A stretch of DNA of 5,878 nucleotides from SZUA-287 sp036397975 (GTDB lineage Bacteria; Bacteroidota; Ignavibacteria; UBA10030; UBA6906), in assembly GCA_036397975.1 (NCBI GenBank), contig DASWHW010000164.1:1-5878 (forward strand), given 5' to 3'. Positions 1 through 5,825 of this stretch are shown in pieces. The translations under genes were made by a program, and so were the position numbers. The number at the start of each line of letters is the position of its first letter. Positions within the stretch are counted from its first letter, which is position 1. The notes beneath the pieces are model-generated. The model made no database searches. It was not told where the DNA came from and saw only the letters and a list, made by a program, of their open reading frames with translations.

Positions 1-691
1 TTTTGTAGGAAGTGGCCGGACCTGTGCGGACAACCAGCGAGGTTGCGGTAACGAGACCCTGGGGAAGTTGAGGATCTGTCGTTGCGCCGGCCTTGAAATG
101 CGTGATCTTTGCAAGTTCTGTTTCAATGAGCGGGATAAAGTTTTGCTTGGCGGCGGTAATTCCGTTTCCGCCAAAGAAATTCGTCCCCGGGCATGATTTT
201 GTCGAACCGGTGCCGTCGGTTCTTTTGCCGGTGACGAGATCATACCAGTGATGATACACGATGGAGGATTCACTGGGCGTCAACACATACCTGGCACAGA
301 GCGAAGCGTTGGCGAAGACAATCGTTGTTTTATGTTCCGCGCTCATTTGGTCGCCGCCGATATCAAAGTACCCAACGTGCTCGATGCAAATCCCTTTGCT
401 GTTTGCCCCCTTAATGCCGGCGGGAATCACATCAAAGGGCCGGCACACGGCGATGAGTCCGTCCGGAAAAGTAGTGAGATTCTGTGCGATCTGGTTGAAC
501 CCCCGTTCCAGATGCGATCGCTCCATGGATTCCAGCAACGCGAAGTGATTATCTCCCTTGAAATGTTTGTACGCCGGGATATACGTGTGATGATTTTGGA
601 TCAGCTCAACGACGCGGGTGAAGGTATTGTCTTGAAGATATTCGGAAAATTCATCCCGGGCGCCGAGCAGGAACTTGCCCTTTCGTTTCAT
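1..691 (-). CDS. N-acetylmuramoyl-L-alanine amidase (Amidase_2/PGRP fold) with C-terminal SH3b domain, partial
   Basis: Reading in from position 691 gives 230 codons with no stop before the left edge, so the C-terminus is missing. The product should hydrolyse the bond between N-acetylmuramic acid and L-alanine in peptidoglycan. The zinc-amidase pattern is visible: NHHTY (residues 33-37, first ligand H34), an ICIEHVGYFD core strand (101-110), VYHHWYD (145-151, second ligand H147) and TKSCPGTNFFGG (164-175, third ligand C167). By analogy with T7 lysozyme (H17, H122, K128, C130), K165 matches the catalytic lysine. Residues about 213-230 (VTATSLVVRTGPATSYK) look like the start of a bacterial SH3 domain, a wall-binding module. 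The start is fixed by a strong GGAGG five bases upstream. The N-terminus (MKRKGKFLLGARDEFSEYL) shows no signal peptide. It is the fourth gene of the minus-strand unit beginning at 3433. The amidase call is firm; the SH3b call rests on few residues. Confidence 0.87.
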   Translation of the reverse strand, partial: MKRKGKFLLGARDEFSEYLQDNTFTRVVELIQNHHTYIPAYKHFKGDNHFALLESMERSHLERGFNQIAQNLTTFPDGLIAVCRPFDVIPAGIKGANSKGICIEHVGYFDIGGDQMSAEHKTTIVFANASLCARYVLTPSESSIVYHHWYDLVTGKRTDGTGSTKSCPGTNFFGGNGITAAKQNFIPLIETELAKITHFKAGATTDPQLPQGLVTATSLVVRTGPATSYK

Positions 692-696
692 ATTAT

Positions 697-701
697 CCTC
701 C
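697..701 (-). promoter_or_regulatory. Shine-Dalgarno site of the amidase gene
   Basis: The minus strand reads GGAGG followed by ATAAT and then ATG at 691, a 5-base spacing. It is the strongest ribosome binding site in the window and decides the amidase start. It lies in the short gap after the stop of the preceding small gene, so the amidase can be translated independently of that gene. Confidence 0.8.
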
Positions 702-724
702 GGTGTGTGAAATTTTCTGTTGGC

Positions 725-994
725 CTATGACTTTCCTTGACGTTGGAGATGCGGTGGTTTGAATCCACGGTACGTGTCGAAGCGGGAATCGTAGAAAACA
801 ATATTGAAGGAATGGTCCCGCAGCGTTCCACCTGACGGATACAAGAAGAACTCTTCAACCATCTCGGTGGGCTTGTTGAAAGGTTTTCCATCCTTTACAT
901 AAAATTCCAACGTGTAATATCCAAGCGTGAATGGCGCGGTCTTGAGTTGTTCGAAAATGTTCTCGTCGTTGAAGAGATACAAATCAACCATCAT
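725..994 (-). CDS. Hypothetical protein, 89 residues, start overlaps the SDR stop
   Basis: I do not recognise this protein. It begins with two methionine codons (MMVDLYLFNDENIF). The first ATG overlaps the TGA of the SDR gene as ATGA, and the second follows directly, so translation is probably coupled to the SDR; no clear Shine-Dalgarno is seen. The product is rich in aromatic residues, with strand-like stretches such as GYYTLEFYVKDGKPF (25-39) and HSFNIVFYDSRFDTY (61-75), then a basic, proline-containing tail (FKPPHLQRQGKS). This suggests a small beta-rich soluble protein. No signal peptide, membrane helix or cysteine is visible. The frame stays open upstream to 1090, but that part is antiparallel-free shadow of the SDR coding frame with low-complexity basic sequence and was excluded. 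It could also be a remnant of a larger domain. Reality of the gene is supported by the overlap, the open frame and the 30-odd-base gap to the amidase. Confidence 0.65.
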   Translation of the reverse strand: MMVDLYLFNDENIFEQLKTAPFTLGYYTLEFYVKDGKPFNKPTEMVEEFFLYPSGGTLRDHSFNIVFYDSRFDTYRGFKPPHLQRQGKS

Positions 995-1770
995 GCCGGC
1001 GCAGTTCGGTGAACCATTGAGGCGGAGGCCTGATTCGTGGCGAGGACGACGGTCTCGAGAATGTTGACGTGTGGTGGTCGCGTGGCACAAAATAAGACAA
1101 TCTCGGCGATATCCGCGGGCTGAAGCACGGTGGTGTTTGCATATGCTTTTGCCGCCAGTTCTTCGTTTCCCCGATAACGAACCGACGAGAATTCCGTTTC
1201 CACCAAACCCGGATCAACGCTGCTGACGCGCACATTCGTCCCAAGCAGATCCATTTTCATTCCATGCGTAAGACCAAGGACTGCGTGCTTCGTTGCGCAG
1301 TAGACGTTTCCACCCGGATACGTTTGTCGTCCTGCAATTGAACCAATGTGAATTACGTGTCCCTCATTCCGTTCCACCATCGAAGGGAGGACTGCGCGAG
1401 TGACATACAGGAGCCCTTTGATGTTGGTATCGATCATCTCCTCCCAATCATCGATCTTCGCCTCGTGGAGTTTATCCAGTCCCCGGCTGAGGCCGGCATT
1501 GTTGACGAGGATGTCGATCTTTTTCCATTCTGCCGGGATCGATGTAAATAGGCGCTCAACCTCCGGTTGCTTTTGTACGTCAAGGGTGAGCGCCAGCGTG
1601 TGCACCTTGTATTTTTCGGCGAGAGATTTAGCGGTTGCGGCAATGCGTTCCTGTCGGCGGGCAAGGAGGAGGAGCGACGCGCCGTTCTTTGCAAACTCAT
1701 CCGCGCAGGCCGCGCCGATGCCGCTGCTTGCGCCGGTGATACAAACGATTTTCCCTTTGACTGAATTCAT
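991..1770 (-). CDS. SDR-family NAD(P)-dependent oxidoreductase (YdfG/serine dehydrogenase-like)
   Basis: This 259-residue classical short-chain dehydrogenase is a cytoplasmic Rossmann-fold enzyme that oxidises or reduces a hydroxyl/carbonyl group. Visible motifs are the cofactor loop TGASSGIG (12-19), NNAG (90-93), N116 in DTNIKG, catalytic S144 in HIGSIAG, Y157 and K161 in VYCATKHAV, and DPGLVET (186-192). The pair R38-R39 after the second strand favours NADP(H) over NAD(H). Length and the C-terminal RPPHVNILETVVLATNQ pattern resemble the E. coli YdfG/3-hydroxy acid and serine dehydrogenase branch; the true substrate is not readable from sequence. I chose the ATG at 1770, seven bases after the stop of the M49 gene; the open frame continues to a TTG at 1815, but those extra residues would overlap the M49 gene and precede the normal SDR start. 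The local Shine-Dalgarno is weak (AGCAGA), so coupling to the upstream gene is likely. Its TGA overlaps the ATG of the next gene. Confidence 0.92.
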   Translation of the reverse strand: MNSVKGKIVCITGASSGIGAACADEFAKNGASLLLLARRQERIAATAKSLAEKYKVHTLALTLDVQKQPEVERLFTSIPAEWKKIDILVNNAGLSRGLDKLHEAKIDDWEEMIDTNIKGLLYVTRAVLPSMVERNEGHVIHIGSIAGRQTYPGGNVYCATKHAVLGLTHGMKMDLLGTNVRVSSVDPGLVETEFSSVRYRGNEELAAKAYANTTVLQPADIAEIVLFCATRPPHVNILETVVLATNQASASMVHRTAPA

Positions 1771-1777
1771 TCTGCTA

Positions 1778-3433
1778 TTATTTGCTTGCGTGCGGATATT
1801 GTGGAGCAATATCAACCGGCACGTCTTTCAGCCTGTCCAGGGCCTTCTGCATCGGTTGCCGGATAATCGCATACTTGTCAAACAACTCCTTCGCCTTTTC
1901 ATATGAGCCCTCGGCCTGAATTGTCATGATGATGCCTGAAAGAGACCTTGCAGCGTCTTTGATTTTGCCGATGTCGACAGAGAACATCCCGCTCCCTGCG
2001 TCATAGGCAAACGCACCTTCATCAGTGAGATAATTGAATTGCACCGCGACGCCCTTGCCGTGTGCCTCGTTGATGCCAAACCGCACCGAGCGGAACATTC
2101 CAGTGAGATACGTTACGTACAGTTGTTCTTCCATCTCCTTTCTGACGATCCCTTTATCCATCAGAAATTGCAATGCCCACAATCCGGAGATATCGGCTTT
2201 CGCTTCCTCAAGAGCGGAACTCAGTTCTTTCATCTCCTGCCGGACAGTCGTTTGCTTGCCGTTCTTGGTAAGGGTGTGCGGACCCAGGCCGTGCATGAGC
2301 TCATGTGCAAGGATATGGGTAAAGAACGGTTCGAAGGAAATTGATGGACGCTGCTTCTCGTTGATAACCACGGAAGAAATCGGGAGGAGGATCTTTTTGA
2401 ACTTTGCCTCCTGCACATTCTTCAGCATCACCCGCTTGCTCCCCTTTTCGCGTGTCACGCGTTCATCATTCGGAAGGTTGTACGCCGCAGTTTGGACCCC
2501 TTCGCGTGCCTCGCCCCCAACCACCACCACATCGACAACGCGTATCGGCGCCGATGCTCCCAGCTTCGGATTGCGGTACTTTGGATCGATGGGAAGGTTA
2601 TCCTCGAGCATCTGCAGTTGCGAGGAAAACATTCCCAGCTTTGCTGTCTCCTCCTCATTCCGGAGAGTGATGAACGATTCAAACGCGGCTTTGTAATTGA
2701 ACAGCTTGTCCATGTATACTTCGTACGGACCGATGGTAACGTCGATAGGACTGTCCAAATCCATCCACGCGACATCACTTGCATAGTAATCGTTGCTCAT
2801 GAACGCATCCGCGCGTCCATTGAGAAATTTGCGGAGGGTTTCGTTGTCCGTCAGCTCGGCCGCTTCGCGAAGGAGCTTGCCGGCGGGCTCGAGCAATCCG
2901 CGATACTCTTCTGCGTAAGGAACGAGCATCAATTTGTTGTTGCCATCGCGCCGGATGGTGTAGAAGAATCCTTTCGCTTTCTTTTGATCTTCCTCGGAAA
3001 GGGTTGCTTCCCAGGTGTTGAATTCATCCTTCGTCATGTCTTCGCGATAGTAGTTCGCCCCTGGCGGACGGGGATTCGGGACTCCTTCGATGAACGGCTC
3101 ATCATGATCCAGCGTTGACCACGGACCCATGTTGATATTGTAGTATTTCATCTTCAGGAGGCCTTGCGGAGAGGTATCGCCTTCCAGCTTTGTTTTTAAT
3201 GCCTCGTTTCCGCTCCAGACCTGGCGGATGAAAATCTTGTCCATAATACGGGAGGCTTCGATGATCTTGTCCAGTGCCTGTTTGTTGCCGGGCGAAAGCT
3301 TCGAAACATCGGCGGTGATTTCAACCGGTGCGAAACGCTTGATTTTTGCTTCCAAATCAGAGGACTCCTTATGCGGTTGTGCACATCCTGCGACAATCAT
3401 AGTACACCAAAGCAAAACAATCGATTTCATCAT
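1778..3433 (-). CDS. M49 (dipeptidyl-peptidase III-like) zinc peptidase family lipoprotein
   Basis: The product has 551 residues. It starts with a lipoprotein signal (MMKSIVLLWCTMIVAGCAQP): charged start, hydrophobic run and lipobox IVAGC with lipidation at C17, so it should be membrane-anchored outside the cytoplasm. The zinc site is HELMH (H377, E378, H381) within HILAHELMHGLGPH, with a downstream EEAKAD (409-414) whose E410 fits the third ligand; this matches the M49 layout (human DPP3 H450, E451, H455, E508). Other family-like blocks are ADAFMSNDYYASDVAWMDLD (208-227) and TIGPYEVYMDKLFNYKAAF (233-251). M49 enzymes remove dipeptides from the N-termini of short peptides; whether this one does so is inferred. 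It is shorter than human DPP3 (about 737 residues). The start at 3433 (or the next ATG, 3430) is supported by GAGGT five bases upstream; a longer frame begins at a TTG at 3499 but would cross the promoter. First gene of a four-gene unit. Confidence 0.85.
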   Translation of the reverse strand: MMKSIVLLWCTMIVAGCAQPHKESSDLEAKIKRFAPVEITADVSKLSPGNKQALDKIIEASRIMDKIFIRQVWSGNEALKTKLEGDTSPQGLLKMKYYNINMGPWSTLDHDEPFIEGVPNPRPPGANYYREDMTKDEFNTWEATLSEEDQKKAKGFFYTIRRDGNNKLMLVPYAEEYRGLLEPAGKLLREAAELTDNETLRKFLNGRADAFMSNDYYASDVAWMDLDSPIDVTIGPYEVYMDKLFNYKAAFESFITLRNEEETAKLGMFSSQLQMLEDNLPIDPKYRNPKLGASAPIRVVDVVVVGGEAREGVQTAAYNLPNDERVTREKGSKRVMLKNVQEAKFKKILLPISSVVINEKQRPSISFEPFFTHILAHELMHGLGPHTLTKNGKQTTVRQEMKELSSALEEAKADISGLWALQFLMDKGIVRKEMEEQLYVTYLTGMFRSVRFGINEAHGKGVAVQFNYLTDEGAFAYDAGSGMFSVDIGKIKDAARSLSGIIMTIQAEGSYEKAKELFDKYAIIRQPMQKALDRLKDVPVDIAPQYPHASK

Positions 3434-3437
3434 TGCT

Positions 3438-3442
3438 ACCTC
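3438..3442 (-). promoter_or_regulatory. Shine-Dalgarno site of the M49 lipoprotein gene
   Basis: The minus strand reads CGAGGTAGCAATGATG. GAGG is five bases from the first ATG and eight from the second, so either can serve. The site places the start at the lipoprotein signal peptide and argues against the longer TTG-initiated frame. Confidence 0.65.
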
Positions 3443-3474
3443 GGAGGGGTTGTGAAATGAACTGCGGACACGAT

Positions 3475-3503
3475 AAGATAGGGGAGTCAGGCGAGACAAT
3501 CAA
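3475..3503 (-). promoter_or_regulatory. Predicted sigma70-like promoter of the M49-SDR-unknown-amidase unit
   Basis: On the minus strand, TTGATT (3498-3503) is followed after exactly 17 bases by TATCTT (3475-3480). Each hexamer matches four of six positions of the TTGACA/TATAAT consensus. Transcription would start near 3468, giving a leader of about 35 bases that includes the Shine-Dalgarno. Note that the -10 also fits the TAnnTT core known from Bacteroidota promoters, although the matching TTTG -33 element is absent. It sits in the only gap large enough for a promoter between the two minus-strand units. Confidence 0.5.
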
Positions 3504-3529
3504 CCGCACTGCGTTGAAATTGGAGATTC

Positions 3530-3562
3530 TTCGCCTCCGCGGAAATGTAGGCGGAGTTCGAA
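3530..3562 (-). terminator. Imperfect hairpin after the VOC gene, possible weak terminator
   Basis: On the minus strand CTCCGC (3551-3556) pairs with GCGGAG (3535-3540) across a 10-base loop. An outer TTCG/CGAA pair extends the stem past small unequal bulges. It lies seven bases after the VOC stop codon, where a terminator is expected. No run of T follows, so it is not a classical intrinsic terminator; it may protect a 3' end, slow polymerase, or be chance. Confidence 0.35.
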
Positions 3563-3568
3563 CCGTTG

Positions 3569-3925
3569 TTACAGGTCTTCGACGAAGAAGATTGCATTTT
3601 CGTTCAGGTCGTGCAGTCCGAACTCATTTGTCTTCCATGGTGTATTCAGACGCAACGTGTCCCGGCGGACGCCGCCTCGTTGCACTAATTCCTCAAAGAG
3701 CGGAGCGATCTCCTTGACGAAAATCCGGATGACCGAGCCGCCGAGGAGCGGGTCATCTTCCGTATCGGCATGCCACTGCAAGTGAATGAATTGATTCTCG
3801 CGCCGAAGCACGGCGTACATCCTGTCGTTGATAAGAGGCTCAAAACCTGTCTTCTCTTTGTACCACGCCACATCTCGTGAGATATCGGACGATGGTAGGC
3901 CGGGAGAAATACCGAGCAGGCTCAT
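3569..3925 (-). CDS. VOC superfamily (glyoxalase/bleomycin resistance-like) protein
   Basis: This is a 118-residue protein of the vicinal oxygen chelate fold. The N-terminal half has the usual beta-alpha-beta pattern with DVAWYKEKTGFEPL (18-31) and a strand IHLQWH (47-52). The second half has IRIFVKEIAPLFEELVQRGG (66-85) and ends in the family's closing block EFGLHDLNENAIFFVEDL (101-118), comparable to the 'DPDGN...F.E' ending of bleomycin resistance-like members. H48 and E116 lie where metal ligands occur in metal-binding VOC enzymes, but the bleomycin-binding branch has no metal, so function (enzyme or small-molecule binding) is undecided. No signal peptide, hence cytoplasmic. The ATG directly abuts the TAA of the secreted propeller gene (TAAATG, no gap), and no good Shine-Dalgarno precedes it, which suggests translational coupling. 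The last gene of its unit. Confidence 0.85.
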   Translation of the reverse strand: MSLLGISPGLPSSDISRDVAWYKEKTGFEPLINDRMYAVLRRENQFIHLQWHADTEDDPLLGGSVIRIFVKEIAPLFEELVQRGGVRRDTLRLNTPWKTNEFGLHDLNENAIFFVEDL

Positions 3926-5287
3926 TTATTTCAGGAGCGTCATCAGGCGCGTTTGCTTCTTGCCGTTCGATTCCAGCCGCATGAAAAGAAGTCCGCTGGG
4001 AAGGCGGTCTCCGTTGAACGTGCGCAGGTACGTTCCGGCGGCCAATGCTTCATCGACGACGGTTTCGATTTCTCTTCCGAGAAGATCATACACGCGGAGA
4101 GAAACATACCCCGGTTCCGTGAGGTGAAAACGTATGTTTGTGGATGGATTGAACGGATTGGGATAATTCTGCTCAAGACTGAATGACTCCGGTTTTTCAC
4201 TTGCGGACGATGAAACGCCCGTAGGCATGAATCGCAGTACAGTTAGATAACCCTCGATATCGCTGGTATAAAAATAGCCGTTGTCCGTGAATGGAAACGC
4301 GCCCCAGCACCCTCTGAAATTCGCGCTCTCTCCCCGAGGAAAAGTATCGAAGCGGGCAGTCTCGACGGGGTTCGCTGGATTCGAAATATCAACTACGGTG
4401 ATTCCGCTTTCATAGTGCGAGATGTACAACTCGTTCCCCTTGACATGAACATTGTGTGCGAGTCCGTTCGGACCCAGATACTCCCCGACGAGTGTAACAT
4501 TCGCAGGATTCGAGACATCCCATATCTTCACGCTCTTCAATGCCGTCTCTTCAGTTGTAATCGCATACCGTCCGTCGTTGGTCGGCCAGATGTTGTGGAC
4601 GTATCCGCCGTTTGGAATCGTGTGCCGGAGAATAAGTACAGGCGATGTCTTGTTTGCTACATCGTACATGGAAAACGTATGCCGATTCCCCTCTGCAACC
4701 CAGACGGTATCATTCCGGCCAAACACATCGTGGATTTCGGTGGTGGTGACAGAGCCAACCTCCACAGGATTCTCCGGATCGGCAAGACTGACGATCGTGA
4801 AGCCGCTGTAGTTTTGACGGCAGATGTAAGCGTGGGCACTCGCCGTGTCGATGGAAAAATTGTGAGAGCGTATATTTGTCCCGGCAAAAAAAGACCGGAC
4901 GTAGTGGACACTGTCGGGCAGATACCTCATATCCATGATCATCATCCCCTGGTTTGTCCCTGTCATCTCGGCGACCGCGTACGCGTAATTCCTGTACGTC
5001 TTGATATCCCGGTGTTTGTACGGGAAATCTCCCGTTGTCGGCCCGGGGACGACGGTGATGACTTCCATCGTGCTGGCTTTGACGACGGCAATGCCCGCAT
5101 TCACTCCCATCAGAGCGTACTCCGTTGCATCAGGCGCAGTGTATCCCCAGCAGTCCGACCCGCCGGTCGTGTCGCTGCCAAATGCCAGTGAGGGGAAGTG
5201 AATGCGGCCGAGCATTTCTACAGATTGCTGGGAAAGGGCGGTGGAGAGGGATGCGAGGCATCCAAGAAGAGCAATGATGGTTTTCAT
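3926..5287 (-). CDS. Secreted choice-of-anchor B / LVIVD-repeat beta-propeller with T9SS sorting domain
   Basis: The 453-residue product has a signal peptide (MKTIIALLGCLASLSTALSQ, likely cleaved after S19), a propeller-like region (about 25-355), a serine-rich linker (359-363) and a C-terminal sorting domain from NYPNPFNPST (374-383) through YDLLGREIETVV and LPSGLLFMRLES to LMTLLK. The sorting domain predicts outer-membrane export by T9SS and surface attachment or release. Repeats of the LVIVD type are seen as VSLADPENPVEVGSV (166-180), YDVANKTSPVLILRH (208-222), WDVSNPANVTLVGEY (256-270) and VVDISNPANPVETARF (298-313). The block GSDCWGYTAPDATEYALMG (43-61) is characteristic of choice-of-anchor B proteins. 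No enzymatic motif is recognised; the ligand is unknown. The start at 5287 is set by GAGGT four bases upstream and by the signal peptide; the frame stays open to a GTG at 5410, but that extension would bury the signal peptide. First gene of its unit. Confidence 0.9.
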   Translation of the reverse strand: MKTIIALLGCLASLSTALSQQSVEMLGRIHFPSLAFGSDTTGGSDCWGYTAPDATEYALMGVNAGIAVVKASTMEVITVVPGPTTGDFPYKHRDIKTYRNYAYAVAEMTGTNQGMMIMDMRYLPDSVHYVRSFFAGTNIRSHNFSIDTASAHAYICRQNYSGFTIVSLADPENPVEVGSVTTTEIHDVFGRNDTVWVAEGNRHTFSMYDVANKTSPVLILRHTIPNGGYVHNIWPTNDGRYAITTEETALKSVKIWDVSNPANVTLVGEYLGPNGLAHNVHVKGNELYISHYESGITVVDISNPANPVETARFDTFPRGESANFRGCWGAFPFTDNGYFYTSDIEGYLTVLRFMPTGVSSSASEKPESFSLEQNYPNPFNPSTNIRFHLTEPGYVSLRVYDLLGREIETVVDEALAAGTYLRTFNGDRLPSGLLFMRLESNGKKQTRLMTLLK

Positions 5288-5291
5288 ATTG

Positions 5292-5296
5292 ACCTC
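5292..5296 (-). promoter_or_regulatory. Shine-Dalgarno site of the propeller gene
   Basis: The minus strand reads TCGAGGTCAATATGAAA, with GAGGT four bases before the ATG at 5287. It selects the start that begins the signal peptide rather than the GTG at 5410. Confidence 0.65.
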
Positions 5297-5348
5297 GATT
5301 AAAGTGCCGAACATCTTTTGGTTATTCGTTATCATCGAATCAAATCCA

Positions 5349-5365
5349 GCTGCAACTAGTGCAGC
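5349..5365. repeat. Inverted repeat GCTGCA-ACTAG-TGCAGC in the divergent intergenic region
   Basis: A perfect 6-bp inverted repeat with a 5-base spacer; a further TGCAGC follows at 5367-5372 as a direct repeat. It lies 62-78 bases upstream of the propeller start codon, where it could be a regulator site or a leader hairpin. The whole 187-base region between the propeller gene and the toxin gene (5288-5474) otherwise holds no gene that I can support and no convincing promoter for the minus-strand unit. Confidence 0.4.
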
Positions 5366-5440
5366 ATGCAGCCAATAGCCTGTGGGACCAGATCCATAGA
5401 CCGTATGCACTTCCGACGGTTCAAAACGTCAATAATGGTC

Positions 5441-5469
5441 TTGTAACTGGTTAACAGATGCGTTAACTT
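5441..5469 (+). promoter_or_regulatory. Candidate weak promoter of the toxin-antitoxin pair
   Basis: TTGTAA (5441-5446) and TAACTT (5464-5469) are spaced by 17 bases. The hexamers match the sigma70 consensus at four and three positions, so support is weak. Transcription would begin at or beside the toxin ATG at 5475, implying a leaderless message, which would fit the lack of a Shine-Dalgarno there. The -10 overlaps the second GTTAAC palindrome. Confidence 0.25.
5450..5467. promoter_or_regulatory. Paired GTTAAC palindromes, candidate operator for the HigA-type antitoxin
   Basis: GTTAAC occurs at 5450-5455 and again at 5462-5467, separated by AGATGC, making a symmetric 18-bp element 7 bp before the toxin start. 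HigA-type antitoxins commonly bind palindromes overlapping their own promoter, so an autorepression site is plausible. This is inferred from symmetry and position only. Confidence 0.4.
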
Positions 5470-5474
5470 GATCC

Positions 5475-5825
5475 ATGCTGACGATTCAGTTCTATCGAAC
5501 CGCTTCAGGGAAGGTACCCGTTGAGGAGTTTCTTGATTCGCTTTCAGATCGGCAAGCCCAGAAAGTGGCGTGGGTTCTCCGATTGGTCGAACGGCTCGAT
5601 ATGGTTCCAAAACAGTACCTGAAGAAGCTCGTCGGCACAGAAGATTTCTGGGAGATTCGAATACAAACCGGTGGAAATAGCTACCGCCTTCTCGGATTCT
5701 TCGATGATTCGAATCTGGTGTTGACAGGCGGTTTCTCAAAGAAAAAGCGGAAGACTCCGAGACGTGAGATTGATCTCGCACAGCAACGCAGAGTTGAATA
5801 TTATCAAATGAGGAAAGAGTCATGA
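5475..5825 (+). CDS. RelE/HigB-family toxin of a type II toxin-antitoxin pair
   Basis: A 116-residue protein of the RelE/ParE superfamily, phage Gp49-like (HigB) branch. Recognisable blocks are VPVEEFLDSLSDRQAQKV (14-31, the N-terminal helix pair), LVGTEDFWEIRI (52-63, the 'GLFELR'-type strand), YRLLGFF (70-76) and LTGGFSKKKRKTPRREID (83-100), the last with the basic 'F.KK..KTP..EI..A' signature. Family members cleave mRNA on the ribosome; that activity is inferred here. The order toxin-then-antitoxin is typical of HigBA. The ATG at 5475 is the only reasonable start, because an in-frame TGA lies at 5469-5471. No purine-rich Shine-Dalgarno precedes it. It is divergent from the propeller gene and its stop overlaps the antitoxin start. 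Confidence 0.88.
   Translation: MLTIQFYRTASGKVPVEEFLDSLSDRQAQKVAWVLRLVERLDMVPKQYLKKLVGTEDFWEIRIQTGGNSYRLLGFFDDSNLVLTGGFSKKKRKTPRREIDLAQQRRVEYYQMRKES

Noticed and set aside
248..730. Plus-strand open frame of 160 codons
   Set aside because: It lies antisense to the amidase gene, whose zinc motifs and strong Shine-Dalgarno are clear; the translation shows no family pattern.
995..1090. Upstream extension of the 89-residue gene inside the SDR coding sequence
   Set aside because: The added residues are a basic out-of-frame reading of the SDR C-terminus; the ATGA overlap gives a better start.
2034..3118. Two long plus-strand open frames (2034-2696 and 2492-3118)
   Set aside because: Both are antisense to the M49 lipoprotein gene, overlap each other in different frames, and have no recognisable domains or ribosome binding sites.
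3434..3499. Upstream extension of the M49 frame to a TTG
   Set aside because: It would bury the lipoprotein signal and cover the -10 element and Shine-Dalgarno.
4415..5191. Plus-strand open frame of 258 codons
   Set aside because: Antisense to the propeller gene. Its arginine-, valine- and histidine-rich translation is what the opposite strand of a mid-GC coding region gives, and no motif is seen.
5288..5410. Upstream extension of the propeller frame to a GTG
   Set aside because: It would put 41 residues before a typical signal peptide and ignore the GAGGT site at 5292-5296.
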